DNA from: Candidatus Bathyarchaeota archaeon
Lineage (GTDB): Archaea; Thermoproteota; Bathyarchaeia; 40CM-2-53-6
Direction of reading: 5' to 3'
DNA: 64,000 nt
NCBI GenBank assembly: GCA_005888735.1
Contig: VBBN01000031.1
Location: forward strand, 1-64,000
Shown here: positions 54,208-62,841 of the stretch, piece after piece
Numbering within the stretch: position 1 is the first letter of the stretch
Layout of the letters: every line of letters begins with the position of its first letter
Notes under the pieces: generated by a model
What the model was told of the DNA's origin: nothing
The model's input: only the letters and a program-made list of their open reading frames with translations
Databases searched by the model: none
Translations under genes and position numbers: made by a program

Positions 54208-55035
54208 TTGTGGGGAAGGATACATCAATACTTGTCCGAAATAGCAGAGGGAGTCTACAGGATTCCCGCCAGAGCCGCCAACACTTACCTGGTTGAGGCG
54301 AAGTCAGGGCTGGTTCTCGTCGACACAGGCCTGCCCGGGTCTGAGAAGCGAATACTCTCAACAATGGCCCGGCTCGGAAAAGAGCCTAGGAAGGTCAAGT
54401 TAATCGTGTTGACACACAGACACATTGACCACATAGGCAGCGCTGCAGCTCTGAAGAAAGAGACAGGAGCTTCACTAGCCTCACACCAGTTTGAGAAACC
54501 GTACGTGGCGGGGACCTTGATGGTCTCAATGCCCCCAGCATGGTCTCTTAAGGGTAAGATGACAAAGCGGTTCGTGTCCCTTGGACAATCCGTTGCGAAA
54601 CTGTTCAGGCTGATCAACTATCATCCTATCTACGTTGACAAAGTTGCGGACGACGACTCTATTCTCGAAGAGGTGGGACTTGACGGCACGATACTTTGGA
54701 CCCCCGGTCATACCAAGGGGTCCGTGTCACTCTTCCTCAACAAGCCCAAAGCAGTTATTATCGGGGATCTGCTGCGGAGCTCGCACGGAAAGCTCGTCGA
54801 GCCGCTGCTGATGGAGAGTATTTCCCAGACCCAGGCGAGCGTGCAACGAGTCTTGGAACTCGGCCCGGTTCTAGTATGCCCCGGTCATGGCAAACCACTT
54901 CCAGCTTCCGCTGTCAAAGTCTCGAAGAGAGTCGTGACACCGGTTCCGGCCAAGAAGAAACAAGAGGAAGAGGATGATTTGGACAAATTAACAGCTGACC
55001 TGTTCAAGGTCGATCCTCAGGCCCAAGCTCAATAG
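54208..55035 (+). CDS. Metallo-beta-lactamase-fold hydrolase
   Basis: 275 residues from a TTG. Metal motif HRHIDH at 70-75 (H-x-H-x-D-H), later WTPGHTKGS, IIGDLL and VCPGHGKPL supply the remaining ligands. Fits glyoxalase II or related thioester/lactone hydrolases. A lysine/glutamate tail of about 30 residues ends the chain. Substrate unknown. Confidence 0.87.
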   Translation: MWGRIHQYLSEIAEGVYRIPARAANTYLVEAKSGLVLVDTGLPGSEKRILSTMARLGKEPRKVKLIVLTHRHIDHIGSAAALKKETGASLASHQFEKPYVAGTLMVSMPPAWSLKGKMTKRFVSLGQSVAKLFRLINYHPIYVDKVADDDSILEEVGLDGTILWTPGHTKGSVSLFLNKPKAVIIGDLLRSSHGKLVEPLLMESISQTQASVQRVLELGPVLVCPGHGKPLPASAVKVSKRVVTPVPAKKKQEEEDDLDKLTADLFKVDPQAQAQ

Positions 55036-55149
55036 CGGTTTGAAACTCGAATTCTCCCGTAACACTCGCTTTCGAAGCGGAGAATTTTCTGACCCTCGCG
55101 TTCAGAAAGAAAATGGGAGTTAGGTTTTCGAACGGCCTAGTTTGGAGTC

Positions 55150-55758
55150 CTAACGCCTAGCCTTCTCTAGGCGTTTCTCTGCATCGTCCCAGTTGACGAC
55201 ATTCCACCAAGCGTCGACATAGGAAGCGCGGTCATTTTTGTACTGCAGATAGTAAGCGTGCTCCCAAACGTCTAGGACGAGTATGGGGACGACTCCTTGC
55301 ACCGTCAGGTCGTTGTGTTTCTCAGCCTGAAGTGTGATGAGTTGGTCTGACCAAGGCTCGTAGGCCAATACTCCCCAGCCTGAACCTTCGACCTGCTTAG
55401 CTGCGCTACTGAACTGTTCTTTGAACGATTCGAATTTTCCAAAGTCAGTGTTAATCTGGTCGGCCAGTCGCCCTCCCGGTTTTCCACCGCTTTGCGGCTT
55501 CATATTGGGCCAGAAGGTGCTATGCATGGTGTGACCTGAGCCGTGGAAAGCCAGGTCTCGCTCGATGGCCTTAACATCGACTCCGGCAAAGCCAGTCTGA
55601 CGTGCTTTCTCAAGCTTGTCGAGAGCAGCGTTTGCACCGTTGACATAGGCTAGATGATGCTTGTCATGGTGTAGACGCATGATTTCTTCGGAGATGGTCG
55701 GGACTAGCGCGTTGTACGCGTAGGGAAGGTCCGGTAGCTTGTATCTGTGATGTGGCAT
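55150..55758 (-). CDS. sod: Superoxide dismutase, Fe/Mn type
   Basis: 202 residues. Metal ligands lie in LHHDKHHLAYVNG (His), HGSGHTMHSTFW (His), and LDVWEHAYYLQY (Asp and His). The active-site Tyr is in HLAYVNG. It dismutates superoxide, so the organism meets oxygen. Iron or manganese use cannot be settled by eye. Confidence 0.95.
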   Translation of the reverse strand: MPHHRYKLPDLPYAYNALVPTISEEIMRLHHDKHHLAYVNGANAALDKLEKARQTGFAGVDVKAIERDLAFHGSGHTMHSTFWPNMKPQSGGKPGGRLADQINTDFGKFESFKEQFSSAAKQVEGSGWGVLAYEPWSDQLITLQAEKHNDLTVQGVVPILVLDVWEHAYYLQYKNDRASYVDAWWNVVNWDDAEKRLEKARR

Positions 55759-56151
55759 GAAGCCCCACCCGAGGCGCTGCTGATAAAAAACTTGGCTCCA
55801 TGGAATTCTTGTTGAAGACTAGGAGTGCAGGCGAACACCCACCCTGAAAGGATGTTTCGGAACCCAGCTCATAGCAGCCGACTATAAGCGACGGATCGAT
55901 GCTGATTCTGTGGCCTAGATTGCTGCGGACTTTAGAATGAATCGAGATGACGGGGTTTATGGAGTCGAGGTTCACCAGACCACCCAGAGACTGCTCGCGC
56001 AGGGTTTGCCTGAGGCTGCCTTCTTTAGGGGAGAGGATGCATGGCTTCCCCAAAGACGCTCTTTGCGAGGGAAGGAGCTAGCAACCCAACATTTTGGAGG
56101 AGGCACGCGGGAGTGCCGTGACGGAAGTTATATTAACGGTCGAGGGAACGT
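55759..56151. other. Divergent region between sod and sufB
   Basis: About 390 nt with no supported gene. It contains the sod promoter at its left end and a TTATATTAA box (56128-56136) upstream of the suf element. Confidence 0.45.
55781..55790 (-). promoter_or_regulatory. TATA box of sod
   Basis: TTTTTTATCA on the minus strand, about 23-32 nt before the sod ATG, the spacing of a leaderless archaeal transcript. Confidence 0.5.
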
Positions 56152-56172
56152 GTATAACATACGTCATAATTG
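56152..56172 (+). promoter_or_regulatory. Candidate suf operator/promoter, sufB copy
   Basis: The segment 56153-56170 fits TATRACRTAYGTCATAAT. Its inner 14 bp are nearly palindromic (ATAAC, four bases, GTCAT). The same motif, same orientation relative to the gene, precedes sufC. Here it ends 25 nt before the sufB TTG and includes a TATAAC box, so a bound protein would block initiation. A GGAAGGT ribosome-binding site follows. Confidence 0.6.
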
Positions 56173-56195
56173 TAGTAGGTGGAAGGTAGACACTA

Positions 56196-57565
56196 TTGGC
56201 GAACAAAAGCATGCTTGACCTAGACTACTCGAAGTACGACTTCAAGGACCCCGAGTCCTATGTCTATAAGTCAGAGAAAGGACTCTCACGAAGTATCGTC
56301 GAACGGATTTCCCAGATGAAGGGTGAGCCTGAGTGGATGCGCAAGTTCAGGCTTCGCTCATATGATCATTTCATGCAAAGACCGATGCCGAACTGGGGTG
56401 GGGACCTATCCCAGATAGACTTCAACGACATCTACTACTATCTAAGATCCACTGACAAGGTGGAAAAGAGCTGGGACGACGTCCCAGACAAGATAAAGAA
56501 GACCTTCGACAGGCTCGGAATACCTGAGGCCGAAAAGAAGTTTCTATCTGGGGTGGGTGCCCAGTATGAATCTGAGGTTGTTTACCACAGCCTCCTGAAG
56601 CATCTTGAGGACAAGGGCGTAATCTTCCTGGACACGGACACGGCCCTAAGGCTTCATCCGGAGATTTTCAAGAAACACTTTGGGACTATCATCCCTCCAG
56701 AGGACAACAAGCTGGCCGCGTTGAACAGTGCAGTATGGAGCGGCGGCAGTTTCGTCTACGTGCCTGAAGGCGTGAAAGTAGATCTTCCCCTACAAGCTTA
56801 TTTCAGAATCAACGCTGCCAACATGGGCCAGTTCGAGAGAACCCTCATCATAGCAGAGCCATACTCAGAGGTTCAGTACATTGAAGGCTGCACGGCGCCA
56901 GTATATTCCACAGATTCACTACATTCCGCGGTCGTGGAAATAATCGCGAAGAAGGGTGCTAAGGTTCGCTACACGACCCTTCAAAACTGGTCGTCTGACG
57001 TCTACAACCTCGTCACCAAGAGAGCCTACGCTTACGAAGATGCTAGCGTAGAATGGATTGATGCCAACGTGGGCAGCAAGCTCACTATGAAGTATCCATC
57101 AGTTTACCTTGTGGGTCCCCGGGCAAAAGCAGAGATTGTTTCAGTCGCATTTGCAGGCAAAGACAGACACCAGGACACTGGCGCAAAGGTTGTCCATCTC
57201 GCGCCCTACACAAGCTCTAGGATTACGGCAAAGTCAGTAAGCAAAGACGGCGGACTGACAACATACAGGGGCCTCGTTCACATTGCAAAGGGCGCTGTGG
57301 GAGTAAAGTCAAGCGTCAGATGCGACGCTCTCCTCATGGACGAGCGCTCTAAGACATCCACCTATCCTTACATGGAGGTCAACGAGGATGACGCATAAAC
57401 GAGGACCAGATGTTCTACCTAATGTCTAGGGGTCTAACGGAGACGCAGGCTCTGAGCATGATTGTCACAGGCTTCATGGAACCCTTCACCCGGGTGCTCC
57501 CGATGGAGTACGCTGTCGAGTTCAACAGGCTCATCGAGATGGAAATGGAAGGCGCCGTCGGCTAG
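56196..57565 (+). CDS. sufB: Fe-S cluster assembly scaffold SufB, disrupted near the C-terminus
   Basis: Scaffold subunit of the SufBCD complex, TTG start. 400 residues read normally ([47 protein letters not shown], the [10 protein letters not shown] cysteine) to [11 protein letters not shown], then a stop at 57396. The rest of the protein ([19 protein letters not shown] to EGAVG) continues in another frame to 57565. By comparison with the family about 31 nt are missing at the join, corresponding to the GHEATVSK-type stretch that in E. coli holds the E-H-E residues needed for cluster building. Either a deletion in the assembly or a truly damaged gene. Confidence 0.88.
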
Positions 57566-57601
57566 GCCGACCCAGCAGTCCAAACGTTCTTCAAACTCTA
57601 A

Positions 57602-59041
57602 ATGCTCTCAGAACGGGCCATGCCCTCTTCCCTAGCCTCTCCTTCCCAGGACATGGTGAAGGAACTCTCCGGACGCCTGTCAGAACCCCATGAGATTAGC
57701 CAACAGCGGTCGATGGCGCTCGACCTATTCAACAAGCTACCCCTTGAGAAGTCCCCATTATACTCGAAATATGTTGACATGATAGCCGGTCTCAAGCTGG
57801 ACTCGATTAGTCTGGGATTTCCGACGCGAGACGAGTCATTGCCTGGTGAAATCTCCCATCTAGTCAAGGGGCGAGAAGAGCCGACACTTGCCCTCCAGGT
57901 TGATTCCCAAATGGTTCGGGCTGAAGTCCACGGGACCCTGGAGAAGGAAGGGATCATTCTCACCGATATTCAATCAGCCCTCTCAGAATACCCTGACCTG
58001 GCCAGGCCCCACTTTTCCAAAGCGGTTCCTCTAGAGGATGACAAGTTCGGCGCCCTTAACGTTGCCTTCTTCACGGCAGGCACGTTCCTCTATGTTCCCA
58101 AGGGACTCTCCGTCAAGATACCCTTCAGAAACATCGTTCTGGTAAGGTCCCGCGGGAGGGGCTCATTTAGCCACAACATAATCCTGGCGGAAGAAAATAC
58201 CAAAGTAACTTTCATGCAGGAAGCCTATTCGAAACTGGATTCAGACAAACAGGGACCCGCGCTTTACAGCGAGGTGACCGAAATCTATCTCGGTGAAGGG
58301 GCAGAAGTGAACTTTGCGAGCGTTCAGAACTTCGAGGAGGATGTCCACTCCCTAGTGAATAGGCGATCAATAGCCGGCCGGGACTCTCGGATCAACTGGA
58401 CGGTGGGCCATATTGGAGGAGGTATTACAAGGTCGAGAATGGACAGCGTTCTCAGTGGTCAGGGGGCGGCGGCTGAAGATGTGGAGGTGGTTTTCGGAGC
58501 TGGAGAGCAGCGGTTTGACGTGGTTACGAACTTGACTCATGAAGCGCCTCATACGACCGGACATGTTCTGGCCAAGGGTGTTTTGAGAGATAGCGCCCGC
58601 ACCATCTTCAAAGGCATGATCAGGATCGAGGCGGGTGCGAAGAACTCCAGCTCGTACTTGGCCGAGCACGCCATGATCCTGAGCAAGAAAGCGAGGGCGG
58701 ACGCCATACCCGGGCTAGAGATAAACACGAACGAGGTGAAGGCGACGCATTCAGGATCCGTCTCACAGGTTGACGAAGAACAGGTGTTCTACATGATGGC
58801 TAGGGGGCTGACCCTAAGCGAGGCCCAACGGCTGATAATCGTCGGCTTTCTCCACCCTGCTGTTCAACGAATTCCTATGAGAACGGTGAGGGCAGCGATC
58901 CAGTATCTGATCGAGGAGAAATGGATGGGCAGAAAGGGGCAGATTCCCCCTGGGGCTGATTCTCTGCCCGAGTTCGAGGAGGAGCCTGAGGGTGAAACGG
59001 TTTCCGCGGACCTTTTTGAACGTCATTACAAGTACCGCTAG
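57602..59041 (+). CDS. sufD: Fe-S cluster assembly protein SufD
   Basis: 479 residues, partner of SufB in the beta-helical scaffold. FTAGTFLYVPKGLSVKIPFRN, the long beta-helix, then EINTNEVKATHSGSVSQVDEEQVFYMMARGLTLSEA. The His in KATHSGS is the counterpart of the SufD interface histidine. The length resembles SufB, and the two are paralogues. 36 nt after sufB, so co-transcribed. Confidence 0.92.
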   Translation: MLSERAMPSSLASPSQDMVKELSGRLSEPHEISQQRSMALDLFNKLPLEKSPLYSKYVDMIAGLKLDSISLGFPTRDESLPGEISHLVKGREEPTLALQVDSQMVRAEVHGTLEKEGIILTDIQSALSEYPDLARPHFSKAVPLEDDKFGALNVAFFTAGTFLYVPKGLSVKIPFRNIVLVRSRGRGSFSHNIILAEENTKVTFMQEAYSKLDSDKQGPALYSEVTEIYLGEGAEVNFASVQNFEEDVHSLVNRRSIAGRDSRINWTVGHIGGGITRSRMDSVLSGQGAAAEDVEVVFGAGEQRFDVVTNLTHEAPHTTGHVLAKGVLRDSARTIFKGMIRIEAGAKNSSSYLAEHAMILSKKARADAIPGLEINTNEVKATHSGSVSQVDEEQVFYMMARGLTLSEAQRLIIVGFLHPAVQRIPMRTVRAAIQYLIEEKWMGRKGQIPPGADSLPEFEEEPEGETVSADLFERHYKYR

Positions 59042-59060
59042 GCGGAAAATCGAAGTGGCA

Positions 59061-59366
59061 ATGGTCAAAGTTTGCTCATTGTCAGAGATACCACCCGGTA
59101 CGTTGAAGGGCTTGCAGCTTGACGATGGAAGAAGAGTGCTTGTAGTGAATCTGGACGGCGAACTGCGTGCGTGGGATGGGACATGCACTCATGAAGAAGC
59201 GGACTTGTCCACCGGTTTTCTGCTGGGTGAAAGAGTAACGTGTCCATTACACCTTTCACAATTCGACCTCAACTCGGGTGAAGCGGTCACTCCGCCAGCC
59301 AAAACGTCTCTGAGAAAATACAACCTCAAAGTGGAAAATGAGGAAATCTATGTTGACCTTGATTGA
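59061..59366 (+). CDS. Rieske-type [2Fe-2S] ferredoxin in the suf operon
   Basis: 101 residues from the ATG at 59061. Ligands Cys42-x-His44 (TCTHEEADL) and Cys61-x2-His64 (CPLHLSQFD). It lies 19 nt after sufD on the same strand, so it is made together with the scaffold. A Rieske protein is often found with suf genes and may supply electrons for assembly. It overlaps the convergent RHH-like gene by 19 nt. Distinct from the one at 10515. Confidence 0.9.
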   Translation: MVKVCSLSEIPPGTLKGLQLDDGRRVLVVNLDGELRAWDGTCTHEEADLSTGFLLGERVTCPLHLSQFDLNSGEAVTPPAKTSLRKYNLKVENEEIYVDLD

Positions 59367-59734
59367 TGAGTGGCTACAAGGGCGCGGGTAGGACTCTGCT
59401 TTGAGGTCATGGAAAGCTCTTCAGAAAGTTGTCCAGAGGGGGCGAGAAGTGGACCAAAGACTTTGTGGGTTGATGGGCTTCTATCATCGGCCGACAGTAG
59501 CTTCGGTCGCCGCTCCCCAACATAGCCTGGAATGATCACTGCTCTTATCAGTCCCTGAACGGTGACTCCTCTTATCCTGGCTGCGTTTCGAAGGTACCCG
59601 TAGACTTCACCATCCAATGTCTGCATGAATCTCCTCGTCTGTTCGGTCAGGCTTGACGACTGATACGCTGTAATTTCCCGTTCTTCGCGTCTGTGTCTTC
59701 CCTTCGAGGAGGGATCGGGACCCTGCTTATCCAA
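59348..59734 (-). CDS. RHH-like protein, paralogue of the one at 49112
   Basis: 128 residues. The shared core is FMQTLDGEVYGYLRNAARIR followed by GVTVQGLIRAVIIP. A basic N-terminal extension (about 35 residues) and an unrelated Ser/Thr-rich tail flank it. A ribbon-helix-helix DNA-binding role is inferred from size and pattern. It stands exactly between the two convergent suf operons, so it could regulate them, but position is the only link. Confidence 0.6.
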   Translation of the reverse strand: MDKQGPDPSSKGRHRREEREITAYQSSSLTEQTRRFMQTLDGEVYGYLRNAARIRGVTVQGLIRAVIIPGYVGERRPKLLSADDRSPSTHKVFGPLLAPSGQLSEELSMTSKQSPTRALVATHQSRST

Positions 59735-59862
59735 CCTGATTTCCTGCTGTTCGCACCCCTTGCCGTGGGATATCTCGGGGTGGACAGCGGGAGCCCGGTC
59801 AATCCCTCAACGAATTTAACACTTTCCTAAGAAGCGAGGCTTGGATGATTGTATATATAGCG

Positions 59863-60273
59863 CTAGAGCGAGGACAGTTCTTCCTTCGCGTTTTCTAGCG
59901 AGCCTATGTAATTGTAGAGGCCGGTCTTCATGACTTTTAGGGAGAGGAGAGCGCATTTGAGCCTTACAGCGCTCAACTGCCCCCCTATCAGTGACAGAAT
60001 GTCTTCCTTGGAAATCTTCCTGGCTTCATCCAACGATTTTCCCTTTACGAGTTCTGTGAGCATTGAGGCAGAGGCCTGGCTGATGGCGCAGCCCATGCCG
60101 TTGAACCTGATGTCCTTGACCTTGCTATCTCCGTCGAGTTCCATCTGTATCTCGATAACGTCTCCGCAGAGAGGATTGGTGTCTTTCGCCCGAATTTGTG
60201 CCCTGTCGAGTTTTCCCTTGTTCCGGGGGTTGCGGTAGTAGTCGAGGATTATCTCAGAGTAGATGGAGCTCAT
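59863..60273 (-). CDS. sufU: SufU/IscU-type Fe-S scaffold or sulfur acceptor
   Basis: 136 residues. Three cluster cysteines Cys36 (LCGD, with Asp38), Cys62 (MGCAIS) and Cys107 (RLKCALL). The R-x-K-C form at the third cysteine is that of SufU, but the 45-residue gap between the second and third cysteines is as short as in IscU: the roughly 19-residue insertion of Bacillus SufU is absent. The start overlaps the sufS stop (ATGA). It receives sulfur from SufS. Confidence 0.92.
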   Translation of the reverse strand: MSSIYSEIILDYYRNPRNKGKLDRAQIRAKDTNPLCGDVIEIQMELDGDSKVKDIRFNGMGCAISQASASMLTELVKGKSLDEARKISKEDILSLIGGQLSAVRLKCALLSLKVMKTGLYNYIGSLENAKEELSSL

Positions 60274-61511
60274 AGCTTGAAGATTCCTCTGACGCGTTCC
60301 AGGGAGTTGGCGAGTCGGTCAACTTCGTCCTCGGTATTGTAGAGGTAGAAGCTGGCTCTTGTCGTTGCTGGGATTCCGAGCCTTTCGTGCAACGGCTGGG
60401 CGCAGTGTTGGCCCGACCTAACTGCTATTCCGTCTTCATCCAGCAAGGTTGCCATATCGTGAGGGTGAACATCGCCCAAGTTGAAACTGACGACTCCCCC
60501 CCTTGCTTGGGGGTCAGATGGCCCGTAGATTGTGATCCCCTTGGTTCTCGACAGCTTGTCTATCGCGTAAGCAGTAATTTCTCGTTCGTGCAACCGTATC
60601 TTTCTCAACCCAATATTTGACAGGTAGTCAATGGCCGCCCCGAGTCCTATTGCGCCTTCTATGTTGGTTGTTCCGGCCTCGAACTTGTATGGTGGTGGCT
60701 TCCATGACGACTCGTAGGGGTGAACCTCGCTTATCATCTCACCGCCTCCATGGAACGGGACCATTTCGTCAAACAGGTTCCCTTTCGCGTACAGGACACC
60801 GATACCGGTGGGCCCGCACATTTTGTGGCCGGAAAAGGCAAGAAAGTCGCAGTCAAGGTCTTGGACGTCTACGGGCATGTGGGGAACGGACTGAGCAGCG
60901 TCCACTAGTACGCAGCATCCTGTCTTGTGAGCCTCGCGAATTAGTTCCCTAACGGGGTTTATTGTTCCGAGAACGTTTGAAGAGTGTGCAACCGCGAATA
61001 GCTTGGCTCCACTCTGTAAGTGTTGCTGGAACTCGTATCTCTCTAGGATTCCTTGGTCGGTGATGCCGACGTACTTCAAGCTGGCTCCTTTCTCTTTCGC
61101 AAGCAGTTGCCAGGGGACGATGTTGCTATGGTGCTCCATCTCGGTAAGCATGATGTTGTCCCCGAGGCCTACGTTCTTCCGGCCCCATGCGTGGGCGACG
61201 AGGTTGATCGCCTCAGTGGTCCCCCTGACGAAGACTATTTCATTCGGCGAACGGGCGTTGATGAACCTTGCAACTTTAGCCCGTGCTTCCTCATGGGCCG
61301 CGGTGGCTTCTTCGCTTACTTTGTAAATGCCTCGGTGAATGTTAGCATTGTATTCTTTGTAGAAACGGTCCAGCGTCTCGATGACCTGTCGAGGCTTTTG
61401 AGCCGTGGCAGCATTGTCAAGGTAGATGAATGGTTTCCCGTTGATTATTCGCTGTAGTATTGGGAAGTCTTGTCTGACTTTTTCCACGTTGTATTGGACT
61501 GTCTTCTGCAT
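60270..61511 (-). CDS. sufS: Cysteine desulfurase SufS
   Basis: 413 residues, group II desulfurase. The PLP lysine is Lys230 (SGHKMCGPTGIG), the persulfide cysteine Cys370 (RSGQHCAQPL), and EMEHHSNIVPW and AHSSNVLGT are cofactor segments. It takes sulfur from cysteine and hands it to SufU/SufB. Third gene of sufC-sufA-sufS-sufU. Confidence 0.95.
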   Translation of the reverse strand: MQKTVQYNVEKVRQDFPILQRIINGKPFIYLDNAATAQKPRQVIETLDRFYKEYNANIHRGIYKVSEEATAAHEEARAKVARFINARSPNEIVFVRGTTEAINLVAHAWGRKNVGLGDNIMLTEMEHHSNIVPWQLLAKEKGASLKYVGITDQGILERYEFQQHLQSGAKLFAVAHSSNVLGTINPVRELIREAHKTGCCVLVDAAQSVPHMPVDVQDLDCDFLAFSGHKMCGPTGIGVLYAKGNLFDEMVPFHGGGEMISEVHPYESSWKPPPYKFEAGTTNIEGAIGLGAAIDYLSNIGLRKIRLHEREITAYAIDKLSRTKGITIYGPSDPQARGGVVSFNLGDVHPHDMATLLDEDGIAVRSGQHCAQPLHERLGIPATTRASFYLYNTEDEVDRLANSLERVRGIFKL

Positions 61512-61562
61512 AGTCTCTCCGCTGACAGTCCGAATGAGGCTTGCTAGAAAAGACAGATTGGT

Positions 61563-61949
61563 CTAGACGTGTTCGTGACCGTGGTGCTCTTCGGGGCTGC
61601 GTGCCCCAGTGGCCTGCTCCTTCCCTTTCGGTATGAAGCTGTGACCGCAACCGCATGTTAGGTAGTCGCCTGGGAAGTTGAACTTGAAACCGCCGCCCAT
61701 CTCTGTCTCCACATAGTCTATTTCCGCGTCGCCCAGTAGGTCGGCGCTCTTGTGGTCTGCGACGATCGTGACACCATTTTTGTGTTCCACGATGTCATTT
61801 TCGGCTGGTTTGTCGAGTTTGAGCCCAAACTGGTACCCTGCGCAGCCTCCCGCCTTCACGAAGACTCGAAGGTTGAGAGTGGAGTCGTTTACTGATTTGA
61901 GATAGTCGTGGACTTTGACGGCTGCCTTATCGGTTATGTTTATGGCCAT
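61563..61949 (-). CDS. sufA: A-type Fe-S carrier (SufA/IscA/HesB)
   Basis: 128 residues. The three conserved cysteines are Cys36 (AGGCAGYQF), Cys99 and Cys101 (TCGCGHSF). It accepts clusters from SufBCD and passes them to target proteins. A histidine-rich tail (EEHHGHEHV) of unknown use extends past the normal end. 16 nt after sufC. Confidence 0.92.
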   Translation of the reverse strand: MAINITDKAAVKVHDYLKSVNDSTLNLRVFVKAGGCAGYQFGLKLDKPAENDIVEHKNGVTIVADHKSADLLGDAEIDYVETEMGGGFKFNFPGDYLTCGCGHSFIPKGKEQATGARSPEEHHGHEHV

Positions 61950-61965
61950 GTTCTCTCTACCTTTC

Positions 61966-62739
61966 CTAGCTCATTACTTCCTTTTTAACCCAATCGTAAC
62001 CTCTTTCTTCGAGGACTTCCGCAAGCTCGGGTCCACCGGACTTTACCATTCGTCCGTCTAGGAGAATGTGGACGTAGTTTGGCTTGATATAGCGCAATAT
62101 TCTCTGGTAGTGGGTGATTATCATTACGCCCATCTCGGGTCCAACCAGACGGTTTACGCCTTCAGCGACGATTTTGACCGAATCAATGTCCAGGCCAGAG
62201 TCTGTTTCGTCCAAGACGGCTATTTTGGGCTGCAACACGGCAAGCTGGAGAATTTCGCACCGTTTCTTCTCTCCGCCGGAAAAACCCTCGTTAAGGTAAC
62301 GGGTGGCAAACGAGTCGTCCATGTCAAGGAGTTTCAGTTTCTCTTTCAGAAGTTTCCTGAATTCAAGGACCGATAACATTTCCTGTCCAAGGTCGCCCTT
62401 CTTTCCGCCTTGTCGTACAGCGTTGTAGGCTGTTCTTAGAAACGTGGCCAGGGAAACCCCCGGGACCTCGAAGGGATATTGAAAAGCTAGAAACAGTCCC
62501 TTCCGCGCTCTCGCGTCCGGGGCTAGCTTCAGTATGCTTTCTGAATCGAACAGAACGTCTCCCTTGGTTACTTTGTACTTTGGATGTCCCATTATAGCGG
62601 AAGCGAGAGTGCTCTTTCCGGAGCCGTTGGGGCCCATGACCGCGTGGATCTCGCCTTGTCTGACTTGGAAGTCTACGCCCTTGAGAATCTCTTTGCCTTC
62701 GATAGTGGCGTGAAGGTCTTTGATTTCGAGCTGGCTCAA
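61966..62739 (-). CDS. sufC: Fe-S cluster assembly ATPase SufC
   Basis: 257 residues, TTG start. Soluble ABC ATPase: Walker [24 protein letters not shown] signature, Walker [18 protein letters not shown]. The Q-loop region [11 protein letters not shown] and [12 protein letters not shown] are those of SufC. It drives the SufB-SufD scaffold. First gene of the minus-strand suf operon, downstream of the palindromic element. Confidence 0.95.
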   Translation of the reverse strand: MSQLEIKDLHATIEGKEILKGVDFQVRQGEIHAVMGPNGSGKSTLASAIMGHPKYKVTKGDVLFDSESILKLAPDARARKGLFLAFQYPFEVPGVSLATFLRTAYNAVRQGGKKGDLGQEMLSVLEFRKLLKEKLKLLDMDDSFATRYLNEGFSGGEKKRCEILQLAVLQPKIAVLDETDSGLDIDSVKIVAEGVNRLVGPEMGVMIITHYQRILRYIKPNYVHILLDGRMVKSGGPELAEVLEERGYDWVKKEVMS

Positions 62740-62792
62740 AGGTCTGTTTTCTTCCTATCCTCTTGCTAGTACTCTACTCGGGGAAACGAGAG

Positions 62793-62815
62793 CATTATGA
62801 CATACGTCATATTTA
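62793..62815 (-). promoter_or_regulatory. Candidate suf operator/promoter, sufC copy
   Basis: On the minus strand 62794-62811 fits TATRACRTAYGTCATAAT, and the inner 14 bp (ATGAC, four bases, GTCAT) are palindromic apart from one pair. A TTTAAAT box (62812-62818) directly precedes it, so the motif covers the zone between TATA box and transcription start. It ends about 55 nt before the sufC TTG. Matches the sufB copy at 15 of 19 positions; within the 18-nt core the differences are three transitions. Confidence 0.6.
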
Positions 62816-62841
62816 AATGCACAATAACGCTTGGACTGGCA

